Below are positions 24,661 through 41,500 of a stretch of 64,000 nucleotides of DNA, piece by piece. Below the pieces are notes generated by a model. The model was not told where the DNA came from. It was given only the letters and a program-made list of their open reading frames with translations, and did not search any database. Both the position numbers and the translations under genes were made by a program. Every line of letters starts with the position of its first letter. Position 1 is the first letter of the stretch. The DNA is from Lucifuga dentata (Eukaryota; Chordata; Actinopteri; Ophidiiformes; Bythitidae): the NCBI GenBank assembly GCA_014773175.1, contig VXCM01002865.1:1-64000 (forward strand), read 5' to 3'.

Positions 24661-25339
24661 GAGGAGGAGAGGAAGAGGAGGGCCAAAACAATCAATAATG
24701 TAAAAATACATGTTATATGAGAAATTTCAGGAAACAAAACATCAGTTCACACTAGCTTTATATTTGTCATCCTGTCAGCTTTAATCACGACGAGAAAACA
24801 TTTATCATTACAAATAGACAATGTTTCCGCTGCCTAACAACAATAAAATCCAGCACAAAATAGCCTGAGAAGAAGCCAAAAAAGCTTTGGATTATATTAG
24901 CCCGGAAGTTTCCTGTAAGAATCTAGTGAATAAGAAGCTAGGTACAGCTTTGTCTGGAAAAAGGGTTTATTCAGAGCACACCTTTTTGTACTTGAATAGG
25001 TTTAACTATTTTCACGAGTCAATGAAAAACACAGCATTTTTACATAGGCTACATTTTCAATAATAAGCTTAACATAAAAATCTAGCTTTATAAAACCATT
25101 CTTTCTGTTTACAATAGTGGCTATTTAATGGTACTGAATAGAGTTACATTGTTTGTCTTTTTTTAAAATACTGTAAAAAAAAAAATATATATATATATAT
25201 ATATGATATGATATGATATAATAGAATGATGAGACTAAAACATAGGCCCCGCGATAACTCCACCCTCGTACATAAGAAGCAGGAACCCGGTGACGTCGTT
25301 ATGTGTTCGGTTGGTGTGGGACTGAAGCGAAGAAAAGAA
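24600..25339. promoter_or_regulatory. Probable bidirectional spata2/rnf114 promoter region
   Basis: This is the gap between the presumed spata2 first exon (minus) and the rnf114 start codon (plus). It contains TGCGCATGCGC (24,607-24,617, NRF1 consensus), CACGTG (24,649-24,654), CCGGAAGT (24,902-24,909, ETS) and TGACGTCG (25,291-25,298, CRE-like). No TATA box is evident at a fitting place. NRF1, ETS and CRE sites are typical of divergent housekeeping promoters. A TA-rich run lies at about 25,183-25,203. Confidence 0.6.
24607..24617. promoter_or_regulatory. NRF1-type site
   Basis: TGCGCATGCGC is an exact match to the palindromic NRF1 consensus. It sits close to or within the likely spata2 first exon. 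NRF1 sites of this type mark TATA-less promoters of broadly expressed genes. Confidence 0.7.
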
Positions 25340-30546
<5,207 letters not shown>

Positions 30547-31290
30547 AGAGTGCAAAACAATCCATTAGCAGAAGAAGGGAATTCAGGAAAGATGGTGATG
30601 TGGTGTCTTCAAAAGGCAGAATAAAACACTGTACATGTATCATGAGATGGTGGTATCGCTGTGGCTACTCTGCTTCAAAGGCCATTGGGATTGTAATTTT
30701 GAAAGTAGGGATTTTTCCAGAAAATAAATCCATCAATGCAATATGGTTAATAAAAAAAAAAAAAAAGCAGATGTGCTTTCTGATTTAGGAATGATAACCG
30801 TGTTACTGATGTGATAATCTCGTATCTTCCCCTTAATTGAGCTTGTAGACTTGCTAGTTTGTTGAATATCTACAAAAATTGTCTTTTCAGCCATTCATTC
30901 ATTGATGGCATTGTGTCATATATAGCCAAAAACTTCCAAAGTGGTGAAGTTCCTACTGTTAAAACTTGATGTTATAAGCAGTTTCAACCACTAGGTGGCT
31001 AACTATATTGCGAGCAAACAAACTTCATCCAGTGAAGTTTTCACAAAGTAATATTAATAATATTAAGTCATCTGCTTAAGAGTAACTCTGCATGTTTACT
31101 TTCATAAGAGGAGATCTACTGCAGTGTTTTTTTGTTTTTTTAGTTTATTAGCACATGGGTGCTTCTATTATGCTTTGATTTGAAGGGTTGAAATGTGTGT
31201 GCGTATGGGTGTTTGTTTATTATGTTAAAGATCTACTGGAATGAATAAAAATGAGGGTCAAACAAAGCCAGAGATGGCTGTTTGCTTTAT
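30547..31290 (+). terminator. rnf114 3' UTR with candidate poly(A) signals
   Basis: Three AATAAA hexamers follow the stop: 30,723-30,728, 30,749-30,754 (running into an A-tract) and 31,244-31,249. The last is followed by a TG/T-rich stretch (TGTTTGCTTTATTGTAATG), as expected downstream of a cleavage site. Which one is used cannot be told from sequence. Confidence 0.5.
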
Positions 31291-32377
31291 TGTAATGTTT
31301 CTCCCTTATGTCTTTGTGCCTGCTGGTAGATCTTGTTCTTGACTTCCAAAACTCTTAGGGCTAACTATTCATCCAGTTAACCAAAAGATGCAAACAGGAG
31401 ACCAACAGCATGCCATAATTGGTCAGTTATACTATTTTCACTCTGTAATATGGCAAGGAATTATATTTTTGTGTCCATAGGAGGGCAGTAGAGTTCCATC
31501 GTGTGGCTGCAGGGGATAGCTGCTGGATCACAGCAGCTTCTTGGCTCTGTTCAGACTTAACATAGATTTCATTCTATAAATGTGCTTTACTCAATGTGTT
31601 GTTGTTCATCTTAGGGATTTTAATATGGATGAGATCAAATGCACTGTACAGCAAAAGTGTCTAGAAAACAAAGTGTCATAGTTTTGTGGAAGTTTATATT
31701 TAGAAAATTGGTCATGTAAACTGACATGATTTTAAAATCTTAACCATAGTTTGTTGTTCACGCACTATATCCTGGATTATTCATTACAAAAAAACTAGTA
31801 GTTTTACTTTAATATTTCTAAAAAAAAAGTAAAGAAGTCAGGAAAAAAAAAATCAAAATAGTTATTTGTACACTTCCAAAAACTGACACTGTGAAGTGAA
31901 AAGAAAATTGATTTACATTTCATTGAATATATTTTCTTCCAATTTTTAAAACAACAATTGTGCATATTTTGTTGTTATGTGTGTGTTTGTCTGTAATCAT
32001 ACACAGTTCCACTGAATTTATGTCAGATTGGTAAATAACATTTCATCCACCCAGATGACAGTAGCTCTAGCTCAGAACCTTAAAGCCTTTTCACTTACTG
32101 CTGGTGTCTCTTAGGTCTAGATCTTTTTTTTTTTTTCCCTCTTCAGTAAACTTGTAATGATTTTGCATGTGTTTCTCATGTATAATGACCATTCCTCTTT
32201 CTCGATATATCTCTCATTCTCTTTTGTCAACCCTACTGTCAGGAGGTGCTAAATCCTGATAAATTAAAGCTCTTTAATTATTTAAACCCTGGCCCTGGAA
32301 ATCAGGCTCAGTGATTTATACCTGTGTGTGTGAGACGTGTGGGGGAAGAAACAACACTCACTGCTCTGATGGATGAA

Positions 32378-32413
<36 letters not shown>

Positions 32414-33950
32414 GCTCAAGGAAGAGCAGTTAAAGAGGAGGTAATATGTAATGTTCATAAATTTTACTGTAACTAATCTCAAAATCTACTGTCATATCAA
32501 ACAGTGATTGCTGGAAAGAACTAATTAGGAATATAATAAAAAAAAAAAAAACCTTTCTATAAACCTTTGTTCATGTGTTACAAAAATTCAGGGCAGTTCT
32601 ACATCATACCAACAATGATGTTGCCATATGCTTCTGCATTTGTTTTATGTGTAAGTTTATGATGAAACCAAGCCCTTTGGTATACATCGTCCACGGGGAA
32701 GAAAAAATCTCATCTCTGTGCTTCTTGTATCTGTAATTACTGTAGTTAAATGATATTACAGTGTTTCACCTCTGTGGAGAGGCTCACCCACCAAACTTCT
32801 TGATGTAGTCCCCCCGCCTTTCTTCTCTTTCCTCCTCTTTTTCATTTCCCCGATCAGGTTTTTGCTCCTGGCAGATAGAGAAGAGATGTTGCAGTGAGAG
32901 AACTAACAAGATATTGGAATGCTTCTGGGCAGGAAGGAAGTCGAGCTGAAAACATGGCAGAGAAAAGTCTTTCTTGTCTGTTTGGTGGTGGAGCTAAAAA
33001 GGCAGAAGAGGGCCAAGGTGGGGAATAGCAATAGGAAGAAAAAGAGGAAAAAGGGAAGAGAAGTGAACAAATTGAATAAAAATTTCATAAAGTTCAACAT
33101 GCTCTTTCTTTGATGCGAGCAATAGATAGTGTGTGTGGAGTCTTCAGGCTCTGTAGAGGCAGCAATTAATGCTACATGTGCCCACAGGCACATTGTGAGA
33201 GGCATGGGGACCTTAGTTTGTTTCAGAAGTGTGTCGCACCATCACTCTATATCCGAGACATGGTTCCACCCTCCTTCTGTTATCTTTTAATGTACTGTAA
33301 ACCTCTCCCAGCCAAGTTTTCTGTGATGAACTATGCTGACTGTAATCCATTCAAGTTCACGCCTGTGTTGTCTGGGATAGTTATCACCAAGGTCAGAAAA
33401 GTCTGAGCTGTGTAGCATTTCTCACTCAATTTTTTAGAATTTTTACACATTTTACCTGCCTTGGCTATTACACTCTTGATATCAGAGGAAACAGAAGTAC
33501 CATGAGTTTTTCTGGTGGGCCGTATGACAATTGGGATAATACACACAAAACATCAAATTACAGAAATACAATACAAAAATAATAAAATCAGTGGAAAATC
33601 AATCGGTATTCCACTGGCCCATAAAGTTATACTAAAATCCATTTCTGTAGTATTAATTCTAGCAGTATAGAAACACAATCGTGTTGTGAGGTTCTCTTTT
33701 TAGTGTAAACATATTTTAGCTGTGATTAGTTTACTCAGAGCATCTTTAGTTGAAGTTTTAGATTATTGTTTTAGATTAAGTCACTGTCAACATAAATTCA
33801 ATACATCCTGCTGACTTTTCATAATAAATGTCACCTAGTTTTTGACATTTTATTGTGAACTATGTACAGGAAGTGTTTAGATTTATTAACTGTACCTTCA
33901 TTAGGACATATAAGCAGATGTCCAAGCTAAGCTGGAGAGAAACCTTGATT
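31291..33950. other. Gene-free stretch right of rnf114
   Basis: No exon is recognised, including none encoding snail-type zinc fingers, although SNAI1 follows RNF114 in mammals. It contains a TG microsatellite at 32,379-32,411 and T-rich runs. A purine-rich segment (32,930-33,070) opens several frames without family resemblance. Confidence 0.5.

Positions 33951-34015
<65 letters not shown>
33951..34015. repeat. (TATC)n microsatellite
   Basis: About 16 uninterrupted tetranucleotide units. It is likely to be length-polymorphic. Confidence 0.97.
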
Positions 34016-34060
34016 ATCATTCCCTTCCTTAATTTGCAATCAAGTAGTTGTGCCTGTGAC

Positions 34061-34135
34061 CAGGGCCAGCCCTAGCCCTTCTGGGACCCTAGGCATTTTT
34101 TGCCTAGGGCCCCAGCCCCCCCACCCACACACACA
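34061..34135 (+). repeat. Possible hAT-like repeat end
   Basis: CAGGGCCAGCCCTAGCCCTT, followed by TGGGACCCTAGGCA and TTTGCCTAGGGCCCC, contains a short hairpin (CCTAGGCA/TGCCTAGG). It resembles the end of a common vertebrate repeat beginning CAGGGCCGGCCC. Only one end is seen. An adjacent TAA/TAAA run (34,165-34,219) follows. Confidence 0.35.
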
Positions 34136-34163
34136 TTAAATAAACAAATAAATAAATAAATTA

Positions 34164-34208
<45 letters not shown>

Positions 34209-36762
34209 AATAAATAAAAACAACAGCTGGGTTGAATATTTGTGGATTATTAAATATCATTTTGTCATTTTTAACTTGACCATTCTGTCCACCTAGTGGT
34301 ACTGATGTCGACATCTGGTTCCTGTCCATCCTATGCAAAGACAAATTTCCTAAATATAGTTAAAAGAATCAAGTTACAGATTTTATAATTGAAAAACCAC
34401 CACTGAAATCACCACATTTCATATGACGAGTGATTACAATTTTCTTATAATTAAACTGCATAAACTGGCCTTCCTAAACCTTTGCACTCACAATTGCACA
34501 GGAGCATTTTTCAAAAATAATTTATCATATGGTGATACAAAGACACCGGTTTTTCAACGATCATTGTTTTGAAGACAAACACACCAGGTCATGGTGGGTT
34601 GATGAGATCACCAAAGCAGGTAAGGATGAATTTTGTTCTTGACAGCTGATGGAGTTTCAAGTTTATTGTGAAGTCATCAGAAATGAGATAAAACACACCT
34701 TTGATTTATGTTGTTTTTTTTTTTGTTTTTTTTTTAATGTTCAGAATCTCAAGCAAGTTTCACGTCTCTACAAATTTATCTTTATAGAGCGGTACTCAAA
34801 TACAAATCTTAAAGGTCCACAAAGAAAATTTTTTATGAGACAAAGGTCAGTTTATTCAAATCAGTCAAGCCAGGGTCAGACTGGGATTCTAATTTTTAAA
34901 TTTTTTTTACTGATAATTTAAGGTGTTGAGCTGGGGGNGTGCTGATGAAACTAGCTGCACTATCAACTCTCAGTCGGACATTCCCACTTTCACTTTGCAG
35001 CGGAGAAAGATGAGAATTTTGACTCGTTGCGTCATAGCAATGTCCCGCAGATAATACTGTACATATTAAAAATATAATTTGCTCAGAGTCCAGAGACAGT
35101 TGTGGTTTGGTCCAGATTCAGTCTGGAGTTTGGATTTTGAGGATGACTGTTTTAAAGTACTGGAATGAAATTAAATCAATGACAGTCTGGCAGGTAGCAA
35201 AAACAATTCTAATATTTACCACTCCACAAGTATGTTTTGGAAAATGGTTGGCAGTAATGTAACATGTATGCAGGTTGTATGTAATGGGCTCAAACATGCA
35301 AAATTACCAGTGTGGTCATTTAAGTTGCTCTTTAAAAATGCAAAGTTGCTTGAATTTTAACATTATTTTTTAAATCTTCTAGTTTAAACTAACATACAGC
35401 ATCAGATACATTCTACCACAGTGATTATACTTGTTTTCATATCTTTAGTCCCCAAAAATAAAGTTACTGCACAATGCATTTTATCTAAATTTAAGACCAA
35501 AGAATGTAAAAAGCCACAATTTATACATACATTTCACAAATTTAAGTTCCAAATGATTGCATCTTTCATTTTGTAAAAGCCACGTTTTAGATTTTTGTAA
35601 ATGTGGTGTCACCAGTTTAAGACTTCAGTTTCATTGCAGATGGTTACTACTTAAAAATAATTTTACTATGGCAAGGAGATATTTAAAAGTTAGCTTCTAA
35701 AACAGGATTTAGGAGTGGGTTCCAGTCTTGCATTTTAAACTTTACTTTGCAGCTTCTTTACATCACAGTTTGAGCTTTTAAGTCTGGAAGAAATCAGGGA
35801 AATGGGTTCCAGCCAGGAAGCTTTTGCACACCGGATGTTTTTTTTTTTTTTTTTTTTGGAAATGTGTAACATTAAAGAGTTGCAAAATTCTGGGTGACAT
35901 GAGATGGAATCTTAAATGTCTAGAAAGTTTTTTCCCTTTGCATGTCTCTCTCTAGTTTTGCTGAGGCAGGTATCTGGGATGAGAGATGTGGGCTATGTGA
36001 GAAGAGCACTGGGAGTTTGTTCACCATAAAATTCCTCAAAGTCAGGAGAAACAGGAAGAGCGGGAATCCTGCCACCCAGGCACAGCAGCTCTGCAGGTTG
36101 GTCCTCTCAAATGTTTGAACAGAAAGTGCCAGTGGGCTTCCCCAACATCAATACTGGTTCTACACCAACTTGTCTTCCGCTTTTAAACTCTTAACAACCG
36201 ACCCCCTACCCCAGCCAGACACACACACACATACGTGTTGCTAGCCTAAGAGCAATGAGTCTTAACTTTGATTTAATAATGCCTGCAACCAACTTGGCCC
36301 TATATCAGCTGAAGTGAAAGTTGCGTGTGTGTGTGTGCATGTGTATGTCCTCTAAACCTTACTCCTGCCAGAAATATAAGGATAACACAACTTTTCTTTA
36401 CTGTTGTACTTTGTAATTGTAAATCAAAGAAGAAGAGAATTCAAGCAAGAAACACTGAAGTCCTCTTGAAGCTTCTCTAAAATATCAAAATCCTTGATTC
36501 TGACTGCAACAACACTGCATAAACTCCTTCAGCCTCACCAGTTTAAGGAGCCCATCCAAAAGCTTGGAAAGTTCTCAAAAGCACTGTTTCAGCAGAAGTA
36601 TTCTCCTGGAAGCAAAAATGAATATGAAACACACTGACATAACTATTAGGAGAATTGTTAATCACTGCTTCCTCATTTATTTATTTGAAATCTGCCACTG
36701 TACTAATATTTGAAAGTTAAGCCCTCTAAGGTGTAAATGAAAAGGGATCAGGTCCCTGGTGT

Positions 36763-36801
<39 letters not shown>

Positions 36802-36951
36802 TAGTATGTGCTTGTTTGTGCTTGCATAGTGTGAGTGTTTGTGTGTGCATGCAGTGGTGTGTGTGCATGTGTGCTTGTGTCACAATGGAATAGCAGGCCA
36901 AGTAAGGCAAATGGATCTAAATTTTACTCTGTGTACCCCATAGACCAACTA

Positions 36952-36996
<45 letters not shown>

Positions 36997-37600
36997 CGCG
37001 CGTATGTGTGTGCGCACGGAAGACAGCGAGGCCCACGGCTATTATTCTCCCATTAGTTTTTCCATTTGAAATCAAGCCTCAACGGGCGTGCATGGGGGAA
37101 TGAGAGGACTACAGCAGGGATAACCTTATCAGGGTGGGGGGGACAAACCAAGACTGCAACAGCATTAATGTCCAACAGGGGAGGCAATTTCACTTTCAAA
37201 AGAATCTTCATTATTTGTCAGGCTGTCGCCCGTCTCCTTCCTTATTCTCCTGCTCCAGGTTCCCCTCAGGGAGACCTGCTTCCCATTAAGACATTGCCTG
37301 ACTTTGTTTTGTCTGTTAGCGACACAGTTATGAGAACAGATGAGGACAGAGTCACGCTGTAACACACACAACACACTGAATACTTTCTGCTGTTACAACC
37401 TGGTTATTTCACCCTGATGTTTGATCTGTCCATCTAGCTTGGGATCTTTTAAAACATCCAGGACATCTTTATAGTCACCTGCACTCATACAATAGAGCAG
37501 ACCTGTTAACCTTCATTCCTCTATCCTACCTACGCACACAAATACACAGCTCCTGTACCTCACACTTCCTCTTTTAGTCTCCTTCAATTTCAATCACAAC
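34136..37600. other. Gene-free stretch, repeat-rich
   Basis: No gene is recognised. Contents: TAA/TAAA run (34,165-34,219), an isolated N at 34,938 without duplicated flanks, a MITE fragment (35,165-35,323), a T-run (35,840-35,857), and two TG microsatellites (36,763-36,799 and 36,955-36,992). The segment 35,400-36,150 is unremarkable AT-rich DNA. Confidence 0.5.
35165..35323 (-). mobile_element. TTAA-ended MITE, end fragment (copy D)
   Basis: It shares GACAGTCTGGCAGGTAGC, AAAATGGTTGGCAGTAATGT and GGGCTCAAACATGCAAAATT with copy C and ends TGGTCATTTAA. The other half of the element is missing. Confidence 0.75.
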
Positions 37601-37601
37601 T

Positions 37602-37790
37602 CACCGCCCTGCTCCCCCCCTCTCTTTCTTTGAAAAAGCGCCAGTGCTTGCTAATCTGTCAATCAGATGTTGTCCTGTTGTGGCGATGATGGGGGTCCGT
37701 GATGGTGGGCCATACACCTCCAGCGGCTCACAGCTCGGAGCGGCTTGATGATTAACCAGGCAGGTAGTGAGTCAAACTGCTGACAGCAGA
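37602..37790. promoter_or_regulatory. Duplicated non-coding element, copy 1
   Basis: It contains CTGTCAATCA (37,656-37,665), CCATACACCTCCA (37,710-37,722), GGCTCACAGCTC (37,725-37,736), TTAACCAGGCAGGTAGTGAG (37,752-37,771) and TCAAACTGCTGACA (37,772-37,785). The same blocks occur in the same order and almost the same spacing at 38,441-38,573. Constrained blocks separated by diverged ones suggest an ancient duplicated regulatory element rather than a young repeat. Function is inferred. Confidence 0.5.
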
Positions 37791-38319
37791 AACACACTGA
37801 CAGCTGATTTGGAAGACAATGGTCTTGCTCCCTCTACTTAACTTGTCACGGCAGTCAAAGCACCTTCTCCATTAGCTTCTGATGCATCTGGAAAAATTGA
37901 GGGAAACACATCACATTAGAGATATTTGGTCGGATTCACATATGCACACATATGTTCCTACACATATATAAAGATATATAGATGCAAGTGTGTTTTTATG
38001 GCAGGACTGTTAATGCCAACTTGAAGTATCATTGATTTCAAAAGGCAACATGCAGCATAACATGTAGAACTGATTAATAACCTGAGAAGCTAACATTTCA
38101 TTAGAAGTCCACCAGAGTTTGGAAGTGAAAAATACCATGTAAGTCATTAATGTGGTCACGTTATTATAAGTGGCTTATAGGAAACATGATGAGATCCTAA
38201 AACTGTCTATGTAGTTGTTGTCTAAGTGAACACCACACAGTTTAGTGTCAGAAATAACTCACGAAACAAACCTAACATCGCCTTGTCTCTCAAATTAATC
38301 GTCCAACGCTTCCCAATTA

Positions 38320-38577
38320 TTAACCGCCCCTGCAGTGTGCCATTCACATTCAAAGCTATTTTCCTCCCTCCACTTCCTGTGCTTTGTGCAACTGGGTACT
38401 GTTTGTGTCTTTACAGGAGGGAATGGACGACGCAGGCAGATCTGTCAATCAAACAGCAGCCCTCAACTACCAGTGGCTGCCCATAGACAGCCATCCATAC
38501 ACCTCCATTGGCTCCAGTCTCTCCTCAGCTCAATGAGTAACTAACCTGCAGGTATTGAATCAAAGTGCTGACAAGCA
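38320..38577. promoter_or_regulatory. Duplicated non-coding element, copy 2
   Basis: The partner of 37,602-37,790 has CTGTCAATCA (38,442-38,451), CCATACACCTCCATTGGCTC (38,495-38,514), CTCAGCTCAATGAGTAACTA (38,524-38,543), ACCTGCAGGTATTGAATCAA (38,544-38,563) and GTGCTGACA (38,565-38,573). The CCATACAC block to the TGCTGACA block spans about 75 bp in both copies. An ACCGCCCCTGC upstream (from 38,323) may pair with ACCGCCCTGC of copy 1. Confidence 0.5.
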
Positions 38578-38579
38578 CG

Positions 38580-41500
38580 GGGAGAAGAGAAGAGGGGTGG
38601 AGAGATGGGGGCGGTGTAGGTGGATGGATAGAAAGAAAAGGGAGGATAGAGAGGGAAGATGACAATAGCATCATTTTATAGCCCACCTTGGTGACGTAAC
38701 CTTTAACTTTGTGAAGAAAGATGGATCCCTTTTCTCTGTCCAACCTTACATTTTAATTTTTTCTCTCATTCCTCCCTCTTTCTCTCTAAGTGTCTCCCTT
38801 TGATGGGCTGTCCCCCTCTCTCTCTCATCTTGTCTTCTTAGACAGATGAGTGCTGTCAGTTCTGCCATCGCTGCCCAGCTAAACATTAACGACTCCCTTG
38901 CCTGGCAAGTGTTGGAGGGGCAGAGGAGAGGTGAAAGGATAATGCCTCTGGACAAAAACCAGGCATGAAAAGGAGAAGTGATGGCTTTATCTGCTTGACA
39001 GATTCTCTTTTGTCTCTCTGAACTTGTGTATATGTATGTGTGCCATCAGCAGATTCTTGGCTTGACATGACGTTTTATTGCCTTGTTTTTCCTCCTCTCT
39101 GATGAGATGGACCTCTTTGTATTCCCATTGCCCCTCATCCTTCCTACTAGCATTTCTGACATTCCTTGAAGTATCTGCACGTGTCTGTTACGTGTGTTTA
39201 TGTGTGCCACCATTTATTTGTACATTCACATGTGCTTCCTTCATATTCTCATGTGTGTTTCTTGGAGAGAACATCCTGAACTTTGATGTTGGCAGCAGTG
39301 ATGGTGATGACGGCAGGTCACAGGGAAGAGTCATCCCAGAGGGACGAGTAGTGAGAGGAGAAAAGGATGGAGAGAGGAGGGGAGAGGAGAGGAGGTGAAT
39401 AGAAGAGAGGAGAAGCTGAATGGAGGGAGAGGAGAGGGATACTGCTTGCAAAACTGGTTTCTGTTTGACCATTTGAAGAAAAATGATCTTGGATAGCATT
39501 ATTACAGTTACAACAGATTAGTTCATTTTGAAATTAAAGAATTGCTAAATTGAAGTGTTGAATTTGTCAGTAGGAGTTAGTTACTTTGTATACACTTTGT
39601 ATTTTTTTTTTTAAACTTAAATGTCATTTATTTAATAGTTACAGAACCTCTTTAATTTGACTTTAATTTCCTCCTGGATTAACTCTGTGTTTTTATTCTG
39701 TTAACTGATGAGCACTGTCCTTGTAAAAAATAAACTAACAATATTTGCCCATATATACACATATCCTTCTTCACAAGACACATGAATGTTATGCAACACA
39801 TAACACTTTTAAATGCAGATAAATAGAACTGAATTTTAAAAAAATACTGTGCATCTTTTTTTAAATTAGGTAATCAAGTCAAATCCACATCACATTTTCT
39901 GTTGCCCTTGCTTGGGATATTTATTTTTGGGATATTTATTTCTTCACATAATGGTCCTATCATAATGGTCCTTCATACCATCATACTACAATCACTTTAT
40001 CCATGTAATTAATTGAATAGGCATTGATTAATTAGGTATTCAATACACAAACACTAAATAACACAAAAATAAAATGTAATTTTTTCACCAGTAAGACACT
40101 TTTTAATTCTGTATAGCAATTTAGCTCAAATTTCTATGGTCCCAAAAATTAAGGATTGGGACTTTAACTGACTCTGCCGCTCTGTGTGTTGTCACTTAGT
40201 CCTAAGACCTCGTCCCTCTGCTCTCCTTTGAATTATTAACTCTGCAGCTCAGGAGGGTGAACATGGCTGCTGAGTAGACACAGCACAGATCCGGCTTCAC
40301 TTTGCCCACATCTCTGAAGTCCATTCATTTGAGGGGATTACAGTGCTGGTCCCGTCAGCCCCCACACTATGCGCATAAACAGAAAATGTTGTTATTTTGA
40401 ATAACTGATATGCAAAGAGACAGGCAAAAAGTTACGTCTTCCTGCTAGTATTCCTTTACTGTAAAGCTGCAGGCCTCCTGTGGAGAAGCCGCCCACTCGC
40501 CTAGCTGACTTCTCCCCAGGTAGCCTCTCTCTACACTGGGTTCTCAAAGCAATGATTAACCCTGCTTCTGATCAATGCTTCTGCTGACTCTGATACATCA
40601 CTGGAGCCTCACAGCTGCCATGTAAAGGAAGCATCAACTCTGCACCACTCATGACAGAGCATACCCACTCCATCATTTGTACTAAGACACACGTGTGCAC
40701 ACAAACACAACCACATGCACTTCTTAAATACTATAGGATTGCAGGAAATAGCAGGAATTCATGACAACATTATGCGGTTTAATGACATAAAAGCAATTTC
40801 TTTTAGACATTTAGAGAGGCATTGATTTAGCTCTTTAGTAATTTTTGAGGCAGTTTTTTTGTTGTGTCACTGTTTTTAATTTGTATACTGTATTGTCATG
40901 CTTGTACAGTTATTGCAAAGGCACCAAGAATGGGATATGGATAATGAGCTATAGGAGGAGTGGAACGAAACAAAAGTAGGAATGAAGAGAAAGATTGCCA
41001 CTGCTCATCACCTACGGGTGCTTTACTTCAACAGCAGGGGGAAGCCCTGATTTCCTGAAGATGACAGGAAGCACAATAGCAGGGTGTTCTGTCAGCACAT
41101 CCTCCTCACAGAGCCAGGTTAATGATTCTGTAGCCACAACTGAGCTAGAGAGAGGGATGATGGAGGGAGGAACAGGGAGAGAGCAAAGAGAAACAGGCCT
41201 GCATTCAGCTATGCTAGGCCATCATTACAGCTGCATTAGGAATGATGGTGTGTTTTTGTCATTTTAATTACCTTTAATCTGATCTCTTCATACTCAGTCC
41301 GTTCGTTAATGAGGCAGAACAAAAGCTGCATGTCACACATGTTTAGCATGCATCTCTACACTATCAGTCATACAGCCAACATGGTACAGTAGCTACTGTG
41401 AGTTTTGCAGCAGGAAAATACTATTTTATTATCACATCTTATTCTTGCAATAGAAATTATGCATTTCAGTGGAAAATAACAAAATAATATATGAGGGAGA

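Noticed and set aside
25226..25339. Upstream in-frame ATG that would extend RNF114 by 38 residues
   Set aside because: The added residues lack resemblance to the family, overlap the CRE-like promoter motif, and make the protein longer than its orthologues; the ATG at 25,340 has a better context.
32282..32482. Minus-strand frame with a HTHTHTHT run
   Set aside because: It is a translation of the TG microsatellite and not a protein.
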